A stretch of DNA of 37,365 bases from JACNKV01 sp964388155 (GTDB lineage: Bacteria > Fidelibacterota > Marinisomatia > Marinisomatales > JACNKV01). Numbering within the stretch: position 1 is the first letter of the stretch; each line of letters begins with the position of its first letter. The stretch is taken from the NCBI GenBank assembly GCA_964388155.1, contig CAYLYH010000024.1:1-37365 (forward strand). Direction: 5' to 3'. Position numbers and translations under genes: made by a program. The notes under the pieces were generated by a model. The model did no database searches. It was not told where the DNA came from and saw only the letters and a list, made by a program, of their open reading frames with translations. Shown here in pieces: positions 7,610-16,110 of this stretch.

Positions 7610-8358
7610 GGTTGTTCCTTCCAATGGATAGCATCTGCAAAAGATTGCATTAGTTTTTCACTAGCTGATTCTTCAATAATTGATCCGGTTACAATAAACG
7701 ATGCTCCTGCTTCGACGCGTTTCCGTGCTTCGTTTGGTGTACGGATGCCACCTCCGACAACAATGGGGATATCGACCTGATCCGCCACAATTTGAATCGT
7801 TTTTGTAGGTACGGGGTTTTTAGCCCCGCTACCGGCTTCGAGATATATTAAACGCATCCCAAGATATTGTGCGGCGAGGGCGTGTGCAACTGCAATATCC
7901 GGGCGGTCAGCAGGGATGGGTTGAGTTCCGCTCATAAATTCTACGGTCGTAGCAGCGCCTCCATCCATCAAAATATATCCGGTAGGAATAGTTTCTAATC
8001 CAAGGTCTTTGACGATGGGCGCAGATATAACTTGTTCACCAATCAAATACTGTGGATTTCTGCCGGAAATCAGCGACATAAATAACAATGCATCCACATG
8101 GGCGTTCAGTTGATTTGAACTGCCCGGGAAAAAGATCACCGGAACGTCAGCCAGCTCTTTGATCTTCGCCATTCGGTCATGAAACTTCCCGTCCATCATA
8201 AGACTTCCGCCAACAAAAATCACATCAGCCCCGGAACGATTTACGGCATGTACTTGTGATTCAATATTCCCGTCATTTTTTCTGTCCGGGTCAATGAGGA
8301 CGATGTAGCCTGCTCCCTTGTTTTCAACGACAGACTGTAAGTATTGATATTGTAGCAT
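7606..8358 (-). CDS. Geranylgeranylglyceryl-phosphate synthase family (PcrB-like)
   Basis: 250-residue TIM-barrel of the GGGPS/PcrB family. IVLIDPDRK (about 20-28) begins the barrel. IFVGGSLMMDG, VIFFPGSSNQL, YILMDGGAATTVEF (about 142-155), YLEAGSGA and the phosphate site VVGGGIRTPNEA follow. The family joins a prenyl diphosphate to sn-glycerol-1-phosphate: C20 in archaea and some Bacteroidetes, C35 in Bacillus PcrB. Which chain this enzyme uses cannot be read safely. Bacterial FCB-group members of this family are known and have been linked to archaeal-type ether lipids. The gene sits between gcvH and gmhA and its stop overlaps the gmhA start. Confidence 0.88.
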   Translation of the reverse strand: MLQYQYLQSVVENKGAGYIVLIDPDRKNDGNIESQVHAVNRSGADVIFVGGSLMMDGKFHDRMAKIKELADVPVIFFPGSSNQLNAHVDALLFMSLISGRNPQYLIGEQVISAPIVKDLGLETIPTGYILMDGGAATTVEFMSGTQPIPADRPDIAVAHALAAQYLGMRLIYLEAGSGAKNPVPTKTIQIVADQVDIPIVVGGGIRTPNEARKRVEAGASFIVTGSIIEESASEKLMQSFADAIHWKEQP

Positions 8359-8365
8359 AGAGTGA

Positions 8366-8743
8366 TCAGTTAATTAATTTACCGTAGGCTTCCGGTGTTA
8401 AAAGATGAGATACGTCTTCGGTTTTGCGTAACGCTAATTTAATCAGCCAGCCATCGCCGTACGGTTCTTGGTTCACCAGTTCCGGTGAGTCTTCCAATTT
8501 TGCATTCACTTCCGTAATTACTCCTGATATCGGGCTAAGCATGTCTGCAACTGTTTTCACCGCTTCGATTGTTCCAAACACTTCTTCTCTATCAAATTCT
8601 TCTTCCGGTTCTGGAAATTCAATAAAAATGATGTCCCCCAATTCGCTTTGGGCAAAATCAGTAATGCCAATCGTAGCAATACCGTCATCAATTTTAACCC
8701 ATTCATGGTCGTTTGTGTATAGTAGGTTATTTGGTAAATTCAT
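8366..8743 (-). CDS. gcvH: Glycine cleavage system H protein
   Basis: 125 residues, typical GcvH. The lipoyl-attachment lysine is K63 in FGTIEAVKTVADMLSPISG (about 57-75), and TIGITDFAQSELGDIIFIE is the usual N-terminal half. It shuttles the aminomethyl group between the P, T and L proteins, or may serve lipoate relay. No gcvP or gcvT lies in the window. It is 18 nt after accC and 7 nt before the GGGPS gene, so it is inside the same minus-strand operon. Co-location with biotin-carboxylase genes groups two swinging-arm carriers. Confidence 0.95.
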   Translation of the reverse strand: MNLPNNLLYTNDHEWVKIDDGIATIGITDFAQSELGDIIFIEFPEPEEEFDREEVFGTIEAVKTVADMLSPISGVITEVNAKLEDSPELVNQEPYGDGWLIKLALRKTEDVSHLLTPEAYGKLIN

Positions 8744-8761
8744 TTTATCGCTCTTTTCTCT

Positions 8762-10120
8762 TTACTTCTTTACTTCAGGTTTATACTCGAATGTTTCGAG
8801 AAAACTTGTATCAAATTCGCCGGATTTAAATTTCTCATCTCTCATAATCGCTTGATGAAACGGGATTGTTGTTTTCGGTCCTTCTATGATGCATTCTTCC
8901 AGAGCGCGTTGCATTCGGTTTATCGCTCGTTCGCGGTTGCTTGCATGGACGATTAACTTCCCAATCATGGAATCATAAAATGTCGGAATTTCATATCCTG
9001 CATACGAATGTGTGTCTATACGAACGCCTTTACCGCCCGGCATGTGGAAACTGGTAATGAGTGCCGGCGACGGCATAAAATTCTTATCAGGATTTTCAGC
9101 ATTGATTCTGCACTCAATTGAATGTCCTCGCAACCGCATATTTTCCAGATAGGCAGGATATTTCTCTCCGGCATGCATACGGATTTGTTGCTTAATCAAG
9201 TCAGCTCCGGTTACCATCTCCGTGATAGGATGCTCAACTTGAATCCGGGTATTCATCTCCATGAAATAAAAATCTTTATGTTTATCTAATAGGAACTCCA
9301 CCGTACCGACACCAATGTACCCGGATTTTTTTGCACCTTTAACCGCTGCTTCACCCATCCGTTTTCTCAGGTCGTCATCAACGACGGCGGATGGAGTTTC
9401 TTCAACCAGTTTTTGATGCCGGCGTTGAATCGAGCACTCCCGCTCACCAAGGTGGACAACATTCCCGTAGGCATCTGCCAAAATCTGGATTTCAATATGC
9501 CGTGGGTTTTCCACAAATTTCTCCAGGTACATATCACCATTTCCGAATGCACTAAGCGATTCGGCACTTGCATTTTTGTACGCCGATTCAATGTCTTCGG
9601 GAGATTTGACCAAACGCATTCCACGACCGCCTCCGCCTGCAGACGCTTTTAACATCACGGGGTAACCGACTTCATTCGCTAACGTCAACGCTTCTTCATG
9701 ACCGGATAAAATTCCTTCACTCCCCGGAATGACAGGGACCCCGACTGCTTTCATGGTTTCTTTTGCATGTGCTTTATTCCCCATCGCATCAATGATTTCC
9801 GGAGAAGGACCAAGGAACGTAAAATCATTCTCCGTACAAATGCGGGAGAATTCTGAACTTTCTGCTAAAAACCCATATCCAGGATGAATGGCATCTGCGT
9901 TGGTGATTTCACCGGCAGCGATAATTCTTGGGATATTCAGATAGCTCTCACTCCCGGGACCGGGACCAATACACACCGCTTCGTCAGCAAATTTTACATG
10001 AAGCGAAAATTCATCCGCGGTAGAATACACAGCAACCGTTTTGATACCAAGTTCGTGGCATGCACGAATGATTCGCAAGGCTATTTCTCCGCGATTGGCA
10101 ATGAGAATTTTTTTAAACAT
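8762..10120 (-). CDS. accC: Acetyl-CoA carboxylase, biotin carboxylase subunit
   Basis: 452 residues, standard AccC length. The N-terminal FKKILIANRGEIALRIIRAC matches the family start. The ATP-grasp glycine loop is KASAGGGGRGMRLV (about 159-172), the catalytic region is MEMNTRIQVEHPITE (about 287-301), and the C-terminal biotin-carboxylase domain is complete. It carboxylates biotin on AccB with ATP and bicarbonate, starting fatty acid synthesis. accB lies immediately upstream (15 nt) and efp before that, a common efp-accB-accC order. The accA/accD transferase subunits are not in the window. Confidence 0.97.
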   Translation of the reverse strand: MFKKILIANRGEIALRIIRACHELGIKTVAVYSTADEFSLHVKFADEAVCIGPGPGSESYLNIPRIIAAGEITNADAIHPGYGFLAESSEFSRICTENDFTFLGPSPEIIDAMGNKAHAKETMKAVGVPVIPGSEGILSGHEEALTLANEVGYPVMLKASAGGGGRGMRLVKSPEDIESAYKNASAESLSAFGNGDMYLEKFVENPRHIEIQILADAYGNVVHLGERECSIQRRHQKLVEETPSAVVDDDLRKRMGEAAVKGAKKSGYIGVGTVEFLLDKHKDFYFMEMNTRIQVEHPITEMVTGADLIKQQIRMHAGEKYPAYLENMRLRGHSIECRINAENPDKNFMPSPALITSFHMPGGKGVRIDTHSYAGYEIPTFYDSMIGKLIVHASNRERAINRMQRALEECIIEGPKTTIPFHQAIMRDEKFKSGEFDTSFLETFEYKPEVKK

Positions 10121-10135
10121 ATGCGCTCTAAACTG

Positions 10136-10597
10136 TCACGATGATTCGATTAAAAAGAGAGGCTGATTATATTCAACCGCTGTGCCATTTTGAATCATAA
10201 TCTTCTTAATGACTCCATTTGATTCGGCTTCAATTTCATTCATGATTTTCATCGCCTCGATGATGCAGAGCGTGTCTCCTTTTACAACTTGATCACCCTC
10301 TTTTATAAACGGATCAGATTCAGGAGACGACGCTGCATAATATGTCCCCGGCATCGGAGACAATACTTTTTCAGACGCTTCGACCGAACTGGAATCCCCA
10401 GCTGAAATCACGGTTGGCGCTTCCGGTTGTTCCGATGGTGGAACGACATGAGCAACATCGGGAGAACTATTCCCTCCCGCAACCACCGAAGGTGACTTTA
10501 CAACACGAAACCGTCTTCCCCAAAATCGTACATCAATTTCATTCACACTGCTGTTCTCCAGCAGATAAATAATTTCCTTAATTTTATCCTGCCACAT
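10136..10597 (-). CDS. accB: Acetyl-CoA carboxylase biotin carboxyl carrier protein
   Basis: 153 residues from the ATG at 10595-10597, chosen because a perfect AGGAGGAG lies just upstream and efp ends in between. A longer frame from 10654 would run through efp and lack a ribosome site. The biotinylation motif EAMKIMNEIEA has its lysine at K117, near the C-terminus as expected. A short N-terminal helix and a proline/alanine/serine-rich linker (about 35-75) precede the biotinyl domain. It carries carboxyl groups from AccC to the transferase. Confidence 0.96.
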   Translation of the reverse strand: MWQDKIKEIIYLLENSSVNEIDVRFWGRRFRVVKSPSVVAGGNSSPDVAHVVPPSEQPEAPTVISAGDSSSVEASEKVLSPMPGTYYAASSPESDPFIKEGDQVVKGDTLCIIEAMKIMNEIEAESNGVIKKIMIQNGTAVEYNQPLFLIESS

Positions 10598-10610
10598 AAC
10601 TCCTCCTGTC

Positions 10611-11174
10611 TTATTTCTTCGCCCGTTCGATGTATGCACCCGTCCGTGTGTCAATCCTTAGAAAATCGCCAATCTCAATAAACAGTGGGACATTCAGCGT
10701 GAATCCTGTCTCAACTGTTGCGGGCTTTGTTGCCCCTGTCGCCGTGTTCCCTTTCACGCCGGGTTCGGTGTCAGTCACTTCAAGGTTCACATGCGCAGAG
10801 ATGCGGACATCCAGCACTTCAGAGCCGTCAAAAAGCAGATCGGCTTTCATCCCGGCGATGAGAAAGCTTTGGGAATCCCCAACCACAGAATCGAGAACAT
10901 TAATTTGCTCATAGGTGTCATTATCCATGAAAATGTAAAAATCATCATCCTGATAAAGGTACTGCATGGATTTCGCCTCTACGCGAATATATTCAATTCT
11001 TGCCCCTGCATTAAAGGTTTCATCGATGATTTTTCCGGTTTGGATATCTTTAAGTTTAGTACGGACAAATGCCCCGCCCTTTCCGGGTTTGACATGCTGG
11101 AATTCCACCACTTTCATGCGTTTGTTTTTGTGGAGGATGACCACTCCGTTTCGTATATCTGCTGTTGTTGCCAT
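10611..11174 (-). CDS. efp: Translation elongation factor P
   Basis: 187 residues from the ATG at 11172-11174 (MATTADIRNG), matching family length and supported by a GAAGGA Shine-Dalgarno. A further upstream in-frame ATG at 11210 adds 12 unlikely residues. The loop that reaches the peptidyl-transferase centre is KPGKGGAF, with the modifiable residue K32 as lysine, not arginine. EF-P relieves stalls at polyproline. No modification enzymes (EpmA/EpmB, EarP) are nearby. It heads the efp-accB-accC-gcvH-GGGPS-gmhA-xerD run, so its promoter should lie in 11175-11404. No convincing promoter was recognised there. Confidence 0.97.
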   Translation of the reverse strand: MATTADIRNGVVILHKNKRMKVVEFQHVKPGKGGAFVRTKLKDIQTGKIIDETFNAGARIEYIRVEAKSMQYLYQDDDFYIFMDNDTYEQINVLDSVVGDSQSFLIAGMKADLLFDGSEVLDVRISAHVNLEVTDTEPGVKGNTATGATKPATVETGFTLNVPLFIEIGDFLRIDTRTGAYIERAKK

Positions 11175-11404
11175 GTTATTTCCTTCGTTTTTAGCTTTGG
11201 AATTTAACAAAGGATGTTGTCAGTTCAAATTTCTGAATGCACGAATCCCATTTATTAATTTCCTTGATAAATCTAAGAATGTTTGGTAACATTTGCAGAG
11301 GATTTGACGAATGAGACAGAGATTACACATTCAGTATAGTGCACTTATTTACGGAGTTATCACGCAAAAGTGCAGAATAGTAAGTAGAGGAAAATAAAAC
11401 AATA

Positions 11405-11953
11405 ATGATTGACGACATAATGAATATTGTAAAATGGAAGCAAAGCATATATCGTAAATTATGGCTTCTGTTACCGTTTGCTTTGAACCTAATATTTAGT
11501 CAAACTGTAACTCCTGCTTTTCCGTCAAGTATATCATTATTTCAATATTCTTCCTTTGGTAACAAACAAAAAACATTAGGTCATTTAAATATAGTTAAAT
11601 CACAGGAGAATAAGCAGGAGGAGACACCGTTGACACACGAAATAGGATATATACTTGCACAACAGATTGCATTTGGTGGATTAAGTTACCTCGCCAGTAG
11701 AAAGAGCGGTTATGGCCCATATATTTCGGGCGGATTTGATGTCTTTATTGGGGGTGTAGGAGCCCTTAATCTTATGTCACAAATATATCCAAAACTCCAG
11801 ATAGGTTATGCTGCTATAACTCTTGGTTTCTTTGCTAAAACTGCATATACATTTAAGTGGAGTATAAGCCATACAGTTAAAGAGAAATTTTGGGCAAGTT
11901 ATCTTGCATATAATCTGCTAATATATTTTGGATATTATTTAGACTCTTTATAA
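11405..11953 (+). CDS. Unrecognised membrane protein
   Basis: 182 residues, no family recognised. The N-terminus has a basic stretch (WKQSIYRK) then a hydrophobic segment ending FSQTVTPAF, plausible as a signal peptide or anchor (about 17-38). The second half is hydrophobic and aromatic/glycine-rich (GGLSYLASRKSGYGPYISGG, about 97-116, then three probable membrane segments). An AGAGGAA precedes the ATG by about 13 nt; a start at codon 6 is possible. It stands alone on the plus strand between two minus-strand operons and looks AT-richer than its neighbours, which fits an accessory or acquired gene. It could be a multi-pass inner-membrane protein. Confidence 0.6.
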   Translation: MIDDIMNIVKWKQSIYRKLWLLLPFALNLIFSQTVTPAFPSSISLFQYSSFGNKQKTLGHLNIVKSQENKQEETPLTHEIGYILAQQIAFGGLSYLASRKSGYGPYISGGFDVFIGGVGALNLMSQIYPKLQIGYAAITLGFFAKTAYTFKWSISHTVKEKFWASYLAYNLLIYFGYYLDSL

Positions 11954-12060
11954 TAAAAATACGGATGCATATAATCTAATACTTTCCGCCCAACTGACAC
12001 TTTATACTGATTATTATAATCAGAACAAGCTGTTATTTTCTAATTTGTAAACACCGATTC

Positions 12061-12999
12061 TTAATTAAGAGCCCATATCTTTCGAGTATCTTCTACAAAC
12101 TCTAGGCTAAATTTTAAATCTTCGGTTTTCTGATTTGGCAAAACATCTTCTTTTGCATATTTGATTAAGTCCGCCCGGGTGAGGAGGTGAATCCAGGCTG
12201 AAAATAGCACATCAGGCAGGTTTAACGATTCATTGCTTTGCATGATTTCCGGCGTAGTCATTTCCAGTGTTTTAATGAAAAAACTGTTTTCCACATATTC
12301 CCGTAAAATAAAGGACAATTGCACATAAAGTTCTTTACTGTCCATCGATGCATTTAATGTATTTAGCCGCTCCATGGCAGAAACATCCGGTGGAACGGTG
12401 GAATCATAAATTTGTGGCGGAATGACTGTTGTAGGTATACGCTGCCGCCAAATGAGGACAATCCCTGCCAGTAACAAAATAAATATCAATATGAGCAGAA
12501 TAATCCGCCAGGGAAGTGGCAGAGTTACGAGCACGGGCTCTTTTAGCGGGCGGAGTTCTGTATTCACGTCACCACTCAGCACCGAATTAACGGTAAGCGT
12601 CAATGGAGACGTCTTCATCACGAAACTCAAAGCGCTGTCTGCATTCAGCACATTGACCGGATAGGGCGGAATGACAAACCTCCCGGTATCCCATGGGGCG
12701 AGTTGAAAATCTATGCCAAACCCAATATCATTGGATATTTCATTTCTGCACCGAACCTCAAGCTCCAAAGAATCTGACATGGCCGGGAACTGTATGATAT
12801 GCTCCCCCGGGTTTTCAACAAGGACGGATAAGGTAACCACATCACCGATGGTTGCTTCTGTGGTGTCCAGCGCTGCAACTACCGCGACCGAGTTTGTTTG
12901 TGTTGGCTCGTTTGTGCAGCTGTTATTGCTTATTGACAAAAAAAGAATCAATAACAATGAAACCCATTGAGAAATATTTAAGCAAATTTTTTGGTTCAT
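12061..12999 (-). CDS. BatD-like membrane protein (DUF4381-like C-terminus)
   Basis: 312 residues. A signal sequence (about 9-25) is followed by SNNSC, a poor lipobox. A beta-rich periplasmic domain (about 35-160: TIGDVVTLSVLVENPGEH, FVIPPYPV) resembles the N-terminal half of BatD. One strong transmembrane helix (about 167-187) leads to a cytoplasmic helical region containing KELYVQLSFILREYVENSFFI in parts, like DUF4381/BatD tails. It is the last gene of a lipoprotein-MoxR-DUF58-BatD run, 45 nt after the DUF58 gene. Bat proteins are linked to envelope stress and aerotolerance. BatA and BatB (von Willebrand A proteins) are absent here. Confidence 0.7.
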   Translation of the reverse strand: MNQKICLNISQWVSLLLILFLSISNNSCTNEPTQTNSVAVVAALDTTEATIGDVVTLSVLVENPGEHIIQFPAMSDSLELEVRCRNEISNDIGFGIDFQLAPWDTGRFVIPPYPVNVLNADSALSFVMKTSPLTLTVNSVLSGDVNTELRPLKEPVLVTLPLPWRIILLILIFILLLAGIVLIWRQRIPTTVIPPQIYDSTVPPDVSAMERLNTLNASMDSKELYVQLSFILREYVENSFFIKTLEMTTPEIMQSNESLNLPDVLFSAWIHLLTRADLIKYAKEDVLPNQKTEDLKFSLEFVEDTRKIWALN

Positions 13000-13013
13000 T
13001 GTTTGATTAGCGA

Positions 13014-13035
13014 TTCTTTGCGACCTTTGCGGCTA
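13014..13035. repeat. Intergenic repeat (CTTTGCG words)
   Basis: Two CTTTGCG words sit close together in the 45-nt gap between the DUF58 and BatD-like genes. The style matches the other low-complexity intergenic repeats of this window. Confidence 0.4.
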
Positions 13036-13044
13036 AATATTTGG

Positions 13045-13920
13045 CTAATACCGTTTTTCTCTTGTACGGAAATACTTCATCAGCGGTTCTACATAATCTT
13101 CTTTTGTGGAAACAGGGATTAAATCAAACCGAATTTTGTCACATTCTTTTTTAAACGCTGATGCTTTGATTTCCATGTGTTTTTCATACGCTTTTCGGTC
13201 TTCGTATGATTGTGTATCAATCCAAAACTCTTCTTCCGTTTCAGGATCATGCACTTTTACTAACCCAATATCCGGGATGGTTTTTTCCGCCGGATCATAG
13301 AGTTGAATCCCGATTAAGTCATGTTTCCGGTTTGCCATGCGCAACAGCTTCCAATAATCTTCATCAATAAAATCAGAGATTAAAAACACCACACTGCGTC
13401 GCTTGGCGACCTTGAGTAAAAAATCCAGCGCATTTTGGATGGAGGTTTTCCGTCCTTGGGGCTTATGATAAAGTAATTCCCTCACTACACGAAGGACATG
13501 GGACTTTCCTTTTTTCGGGGCGATATATTTTTCCACATTTTCGCTAAACAGAATGACGCCTACCTTATCATTATTTTTAATAGCAGAAAAACCAAGTACC
13601 GAGGCAATTTCCACGCCAATTTCTGTTTTAAATTTTTCGATGGAGCCAAAATGCCCGGATCGACTGACATCAATAACGAGAAAGACCGTGAGCTCTCTTT
13701 CTTCTTCAAAGATTTTTACGAATGGATTTCCGGTTCTTGCGGTGACATTCCAATCGATTAGGCGGATATCATCTCCCGGTTGATATTCCCGCACTTCAGA
13801 AAATGTCATTCCGCGCCCTTTAAACACAGAATGATATTCCCCGCCGAACACATCGTTCACCAATCCGCGGGTGCGAATTTCAATCCGCCGGACTTTTTTT
13901 AATATCTCTTTTGGGATCAT
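13045..13920 (-). CDS. DUF58 protein, MoxR-associated
   Basis: 291 residues. The DUF58 signature is plain: GRGMTFSEVREYQPGDDIR (about 35-53), IDWNVTARTGNPFVK, then a von Willebrand A-like strand with a MIDAS-like DVSRSGHFG (about 89-97). A second conserved block is VVFLISDFID (about 167-176). No membrane helix is present, so it is cytoplasmic. It always partners a MoxR ATPase, encoded here just upstream, and is thought to help MoxR-type chaperoning of metal-dependent or von Willebrand A targets. Its own start is preceded by a 7-bp repeat array rather than a normal promoter. Confidence 0.93.
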   Translation of the reverse strand: MIPKEILKKVRRIEIRTRGLVNDVFGGEYHSVFKGRGMTFSEVREYQPGDDIRLIDWNVTARTGNPFVKIFEEERELTVFLVIDVSRSGHFGSIEKFKTEIGVEIASVLGFSAIKNNDKVGVILFSENVEKYIAPKKGKSHVLRVVRELLYHKPQGRKTSIQNALDFLLKVAKRRSVVFLISDFIDEDYWKLLRMANRKHDLIGIQLYDPAEKTIPDIGLVKVHDPETEEEFWIDTQSYEDRKAYEKHMEIKASAFKKECDKIRFDLIPVSTKEDYVEPLMKYFRTREKRY

Positions 13921-13928
13921 GATTTACA

Positions 13929-13998
13929 AGTGATTAGTAAGTGGTGAGAGGTGAATGGTGAGAGGTGAATGGTGAATGGTGAATGGTTATTGGTGATT
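13929..13998. repeat. Ten-unit heptanucleotide repeat, consensus GGTGAAT
   Basis: Ten in-register 7-mers: AGTGATT, AGTAAGT, GGTGAGA, GGTGAAT, GGTGAGA, GGTGAAT, GGTGAAT, GGTGAAT, GGTTATT, GGTGATT. It is the cleanest copy in the window and lies between moxR and the DUF58 gene inside an apparent operon, so it should be transcribed. Confidence 0.9.
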
Positions 13999-14081
13999 AG
14001 GCTTTTGTGTTTTTTATTTTCCCCCAAGGGCAACTGCATTCGACAACTCTCCTGAAATTTGCAGTTAGTAAATTATAGCAA

Positions 14082-15077
14082 TCAGGGAATTTCAACCGTA
14101 TCAAACAAACGAGTGATGATATCTTCTGATGTGAGTTCTTCGGCTTCAGCTTCGTAGGTCAAAATGATTCGGTGGCGTAATACATCCGCACCAATATACC
14201 GTATGTCCTCAGGAGTGACATATCCACGACCTTCTAAAAAGGCTCTTGCTTTGGCCGCCAATACTAGGTTGATACTCGCACGCGGAGACGCACCATACTC
14301 AATTAATCCTTCTAAATCTGCCAAGCCGTACTCTTTGGGGTTTCGTGTGGCAAACACCAAATTCAGTACATATTCTTCAACCTTGTCGTCTACATAAATA
14401 TCATGGGCGGTTTTTTGTGCATGTAAAATAATCTCCGGTTCAATTACCGGTTTTACATCTTCATAAGACAGTGTCCAAACTGCCCGTTTTAAAATTGTTT
14501 TCTCTTCCTCTTTCGAAGGATAATCCACTTTTAACTTAAACATAAATCGATCCACTTGTGCTTCGGGTAGCGGATAAGTACCCTCCTGCTCAATCGGGTT
14601 CTGCGTTGCAAAAACAAGAAAAGGCGGTTCTAATAAAAATGTTTCTTCACCAATCGTGATTTGTCTTTCCTGCATCGCTTCGAGCAACGCACTTTGCACT
14701 TTTGAAGGTGCACGATTTATTTCGTCTGCAAGAATAACATTTGCAAAGATGGGACCTTTTCTCGTGTCAAAACTTCCGGTTTTCTGATTAAAAATTAATG
14801 TTCCCAATAAATCCGCAGGCAGCATATCCGGTGTAAACTGAACACGCTGAAATTTGGTATGAATTAATTGTGCAACCGTTTTAATTGTAAGTGTTTTTGC
14901 TAATCCCGGAACGCCCTCCAATAAAATATGTCCATTTGCCAGAAGACTAATTAGAATCTTATTAATCAGTTCTTCCTGACCGACAATAACTTTTTTTATT
15001 TCACTTCTTAATTCATTAAGGAACAATGAATCCTTGGCAATGCGATTGTTCATCTCTGTTAAACTGAATTCAGTCAT
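14082..15077 (-). CDS. MoxR-family AAA+ ATPase
   Basis: 331 residues. Walker A is GVPGLAKT (55-62), Walker B is VILADE (114-119), followed by the MoxR sensor NRAPSKVQSALLEAMQE. FATQNPIEQEGTYPLPEAQ, split over about 151-169, is the family's sensor 1 region. The lid domain ends the protein. MoxR ATPases act as chaperones for cofactor insertion or complex assembly together with DUF58 and von Willebrand A proteins, which fits the following two genes. It begins 15 nt after the TPR lipoprotein gene. Confidence 0.95.
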   Translation of the reverse strand: MTEFSLTEMNNRIAKDSLFLNELRSEIKKVIVGQEELINKILISLLANGHILLEGVPGLAKTLTIKTVAQLIHTKFQRVQFTPDMLPADLLGTLIFNQKTGSFDTRKGPIFANVILADEINRAPSKVQSALLEAMQERQITIGEETFLLEPPFLVFATQNPIEQEGTYPLPEAQVDRFMFKLKVDYPSKEEEKTILKRAVWTLSYEDVKPVIEPEIILHAQKTAHDIYVDDKVEEYVLNLVFATRNPKEYGLADLEGLIEYGASPRASINLVLAAKARAFLEGRGYVTPEDIRYIGADVLRHRIILTYEAEAEELTSEDIITRLFDTVEIP

Positions 15078-15092
15078 ATGAATAATTCCGAG

Positions 15093-15827
15093 TTAAGAGG
15101 TTATTCGCTTGAGTATAGGGATTTCATTGACATCTTTTCCAAGGAATTCCAATTCAAACTTTACTGACGGTGTTAATTCATGTTTAGGATAGTTGTCGAG
15201 AAACACTTGATATTCAACTTGTGCTTTTTCGATGTTATTCAGAACATTAGCATAAATATACGCAACCATAAATTGGGCATGCGGCTCTTGTGGAGAGCCT
15301 TGATAATTGGTAATAACCGCTCGGTATGCAGAGATGGCTTTATCAAAATCACGTAAATCGTTATTGTAAATATCTCCGATTAGATATTGTGCCTTTGGTG
15401 CAATCTCGTCAGAGGAAAAATCTAAAACTAAATATTTTAAAATATTTACGGCCCCCGTCATATCTTTTGCACCTCGAGTGGTTTCTGCATGATTCATTAA
15501 CCATTGAGGGAAATGCGCCAGGTCTTTCCTCGCCTTTTCTCCTATCTCAGTATCTCCATATTTCTCGACAACAGTCTGAAGTGTTTTATATCCGGTGGAA
15601 TACTCTTTTAAATTGTCCAAATATATTCTGGCTATCTCATAATTTGCCTCTACAGCCAATGAATGAGATTTGTGATTCTTGAGCAGGGATTCCAATGTTT
15701 GTATCGCAGCTTGATATTCACTATTCTTTTTGCTCTCTAACCCTGATTCCAACAGTTGATCAGGAGATTTACCGCAACCAGAGAATAGTATGGCACTTGT
15801 AAGTAGAATTATTAGATGTTTTTTCAT
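15093..15827 (-). CDS. TPR-repeat outer-membrane lipoprotein
   Basis: 244 residues. A signal peptide ends in the lipobox LFSGC (cysteine at 18). It is followed by tetratricopeptide-like helices across the mature protein (for example YQAAIQTLESLLKNH, YEIARIYLDN, YLIGDIYNN, AISAYRAVITNY, FMVAYIYAN). The arrangement resembles BamD or YbgF-type scaffolds, but specific BamD identity cannot be claimed. It leads the MoxR-DUF58-BatD operon, so it may instead serve the Bat-like system. The gap upstream (15828-16110) holds repeats and palindromes but no gene. Confidence 0.8.
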   Translation of the reverse strand: MKKHLIILLTSAILFSGCGKSPDQLLESGLESKKNSEYQAAIQTLESLLKNHKSHSLAVEANYEIARIYLDNLKEYSTGYKTLQTVVEKYGDTEIGEKARKDLAHFPQWLMNHAETTRGAKDMTGAVNILKYLVLDFSSDEIAPKAQYLIGDIYNNDLRDFDKAISAYRAVITNYQGSPQEPHAQFMVAYIYANVLNNIEKAQVEYQVFLDNYPKHELTPSVKFELEFLGKDVNEIPILKRITS

Positions 15828-15914
15828 GGTATCTTTTCGTTGTTTGTTATTAAAAAAGTCGTGAAATTTAATTGATGGAGGTTAGTTGTTTCAAGCACTA
15901 ACTGAGGTATTGCA

Positions 15915-15963
15915 TGAACCACAGATTGTAGATGATTCTTGAACCACAGTTTGCGCAAACTGT
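15915..15963. other. Repeat pair and perfect 18-bp palindrome
   Basis: TGAACCACAG occurs twice, near 15915 and 15940. The second copy runs into ACAGTTTGCGCAAACTGT (15946-15963), a perfect 18-bp palindrome. It lies upstream of the TPR lipoprotein operon. It could be an operator or a hairpin at the end of the tamA transcript; no T tract follows. Confidence 0.5.
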
Positions 15964-16040
15964 AAGTGATAGTTGGAAGTCCTTCGGTCTTCATATTTCC
16001 TTATTATTAACAAAAATGAGCACATTGCAAATTCCAATTT

Positions 16041-16060
16041 ATCGGGGTTAATCCCCCGAT
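16041..16060. repeat. ATCGGGG/CCCCGAT hairpin
   Basis: ATCGGGG and CCCCGAT arms with a 6-nt loop, 51 nt downstream of the tamA stop. ATCGGGG recurs once more at about 16076, and the related CCCGATTAATCGGG palindrome is at 18182. It has no T tract on either strand, so it is not a typical terminator. Confidence 0.45.
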
Positions 16061-16110
16061 ACGTTCATACTTCACTATCGGGGCAAGTTGTGGTTGGTGT
16101 ATTCATGAGG

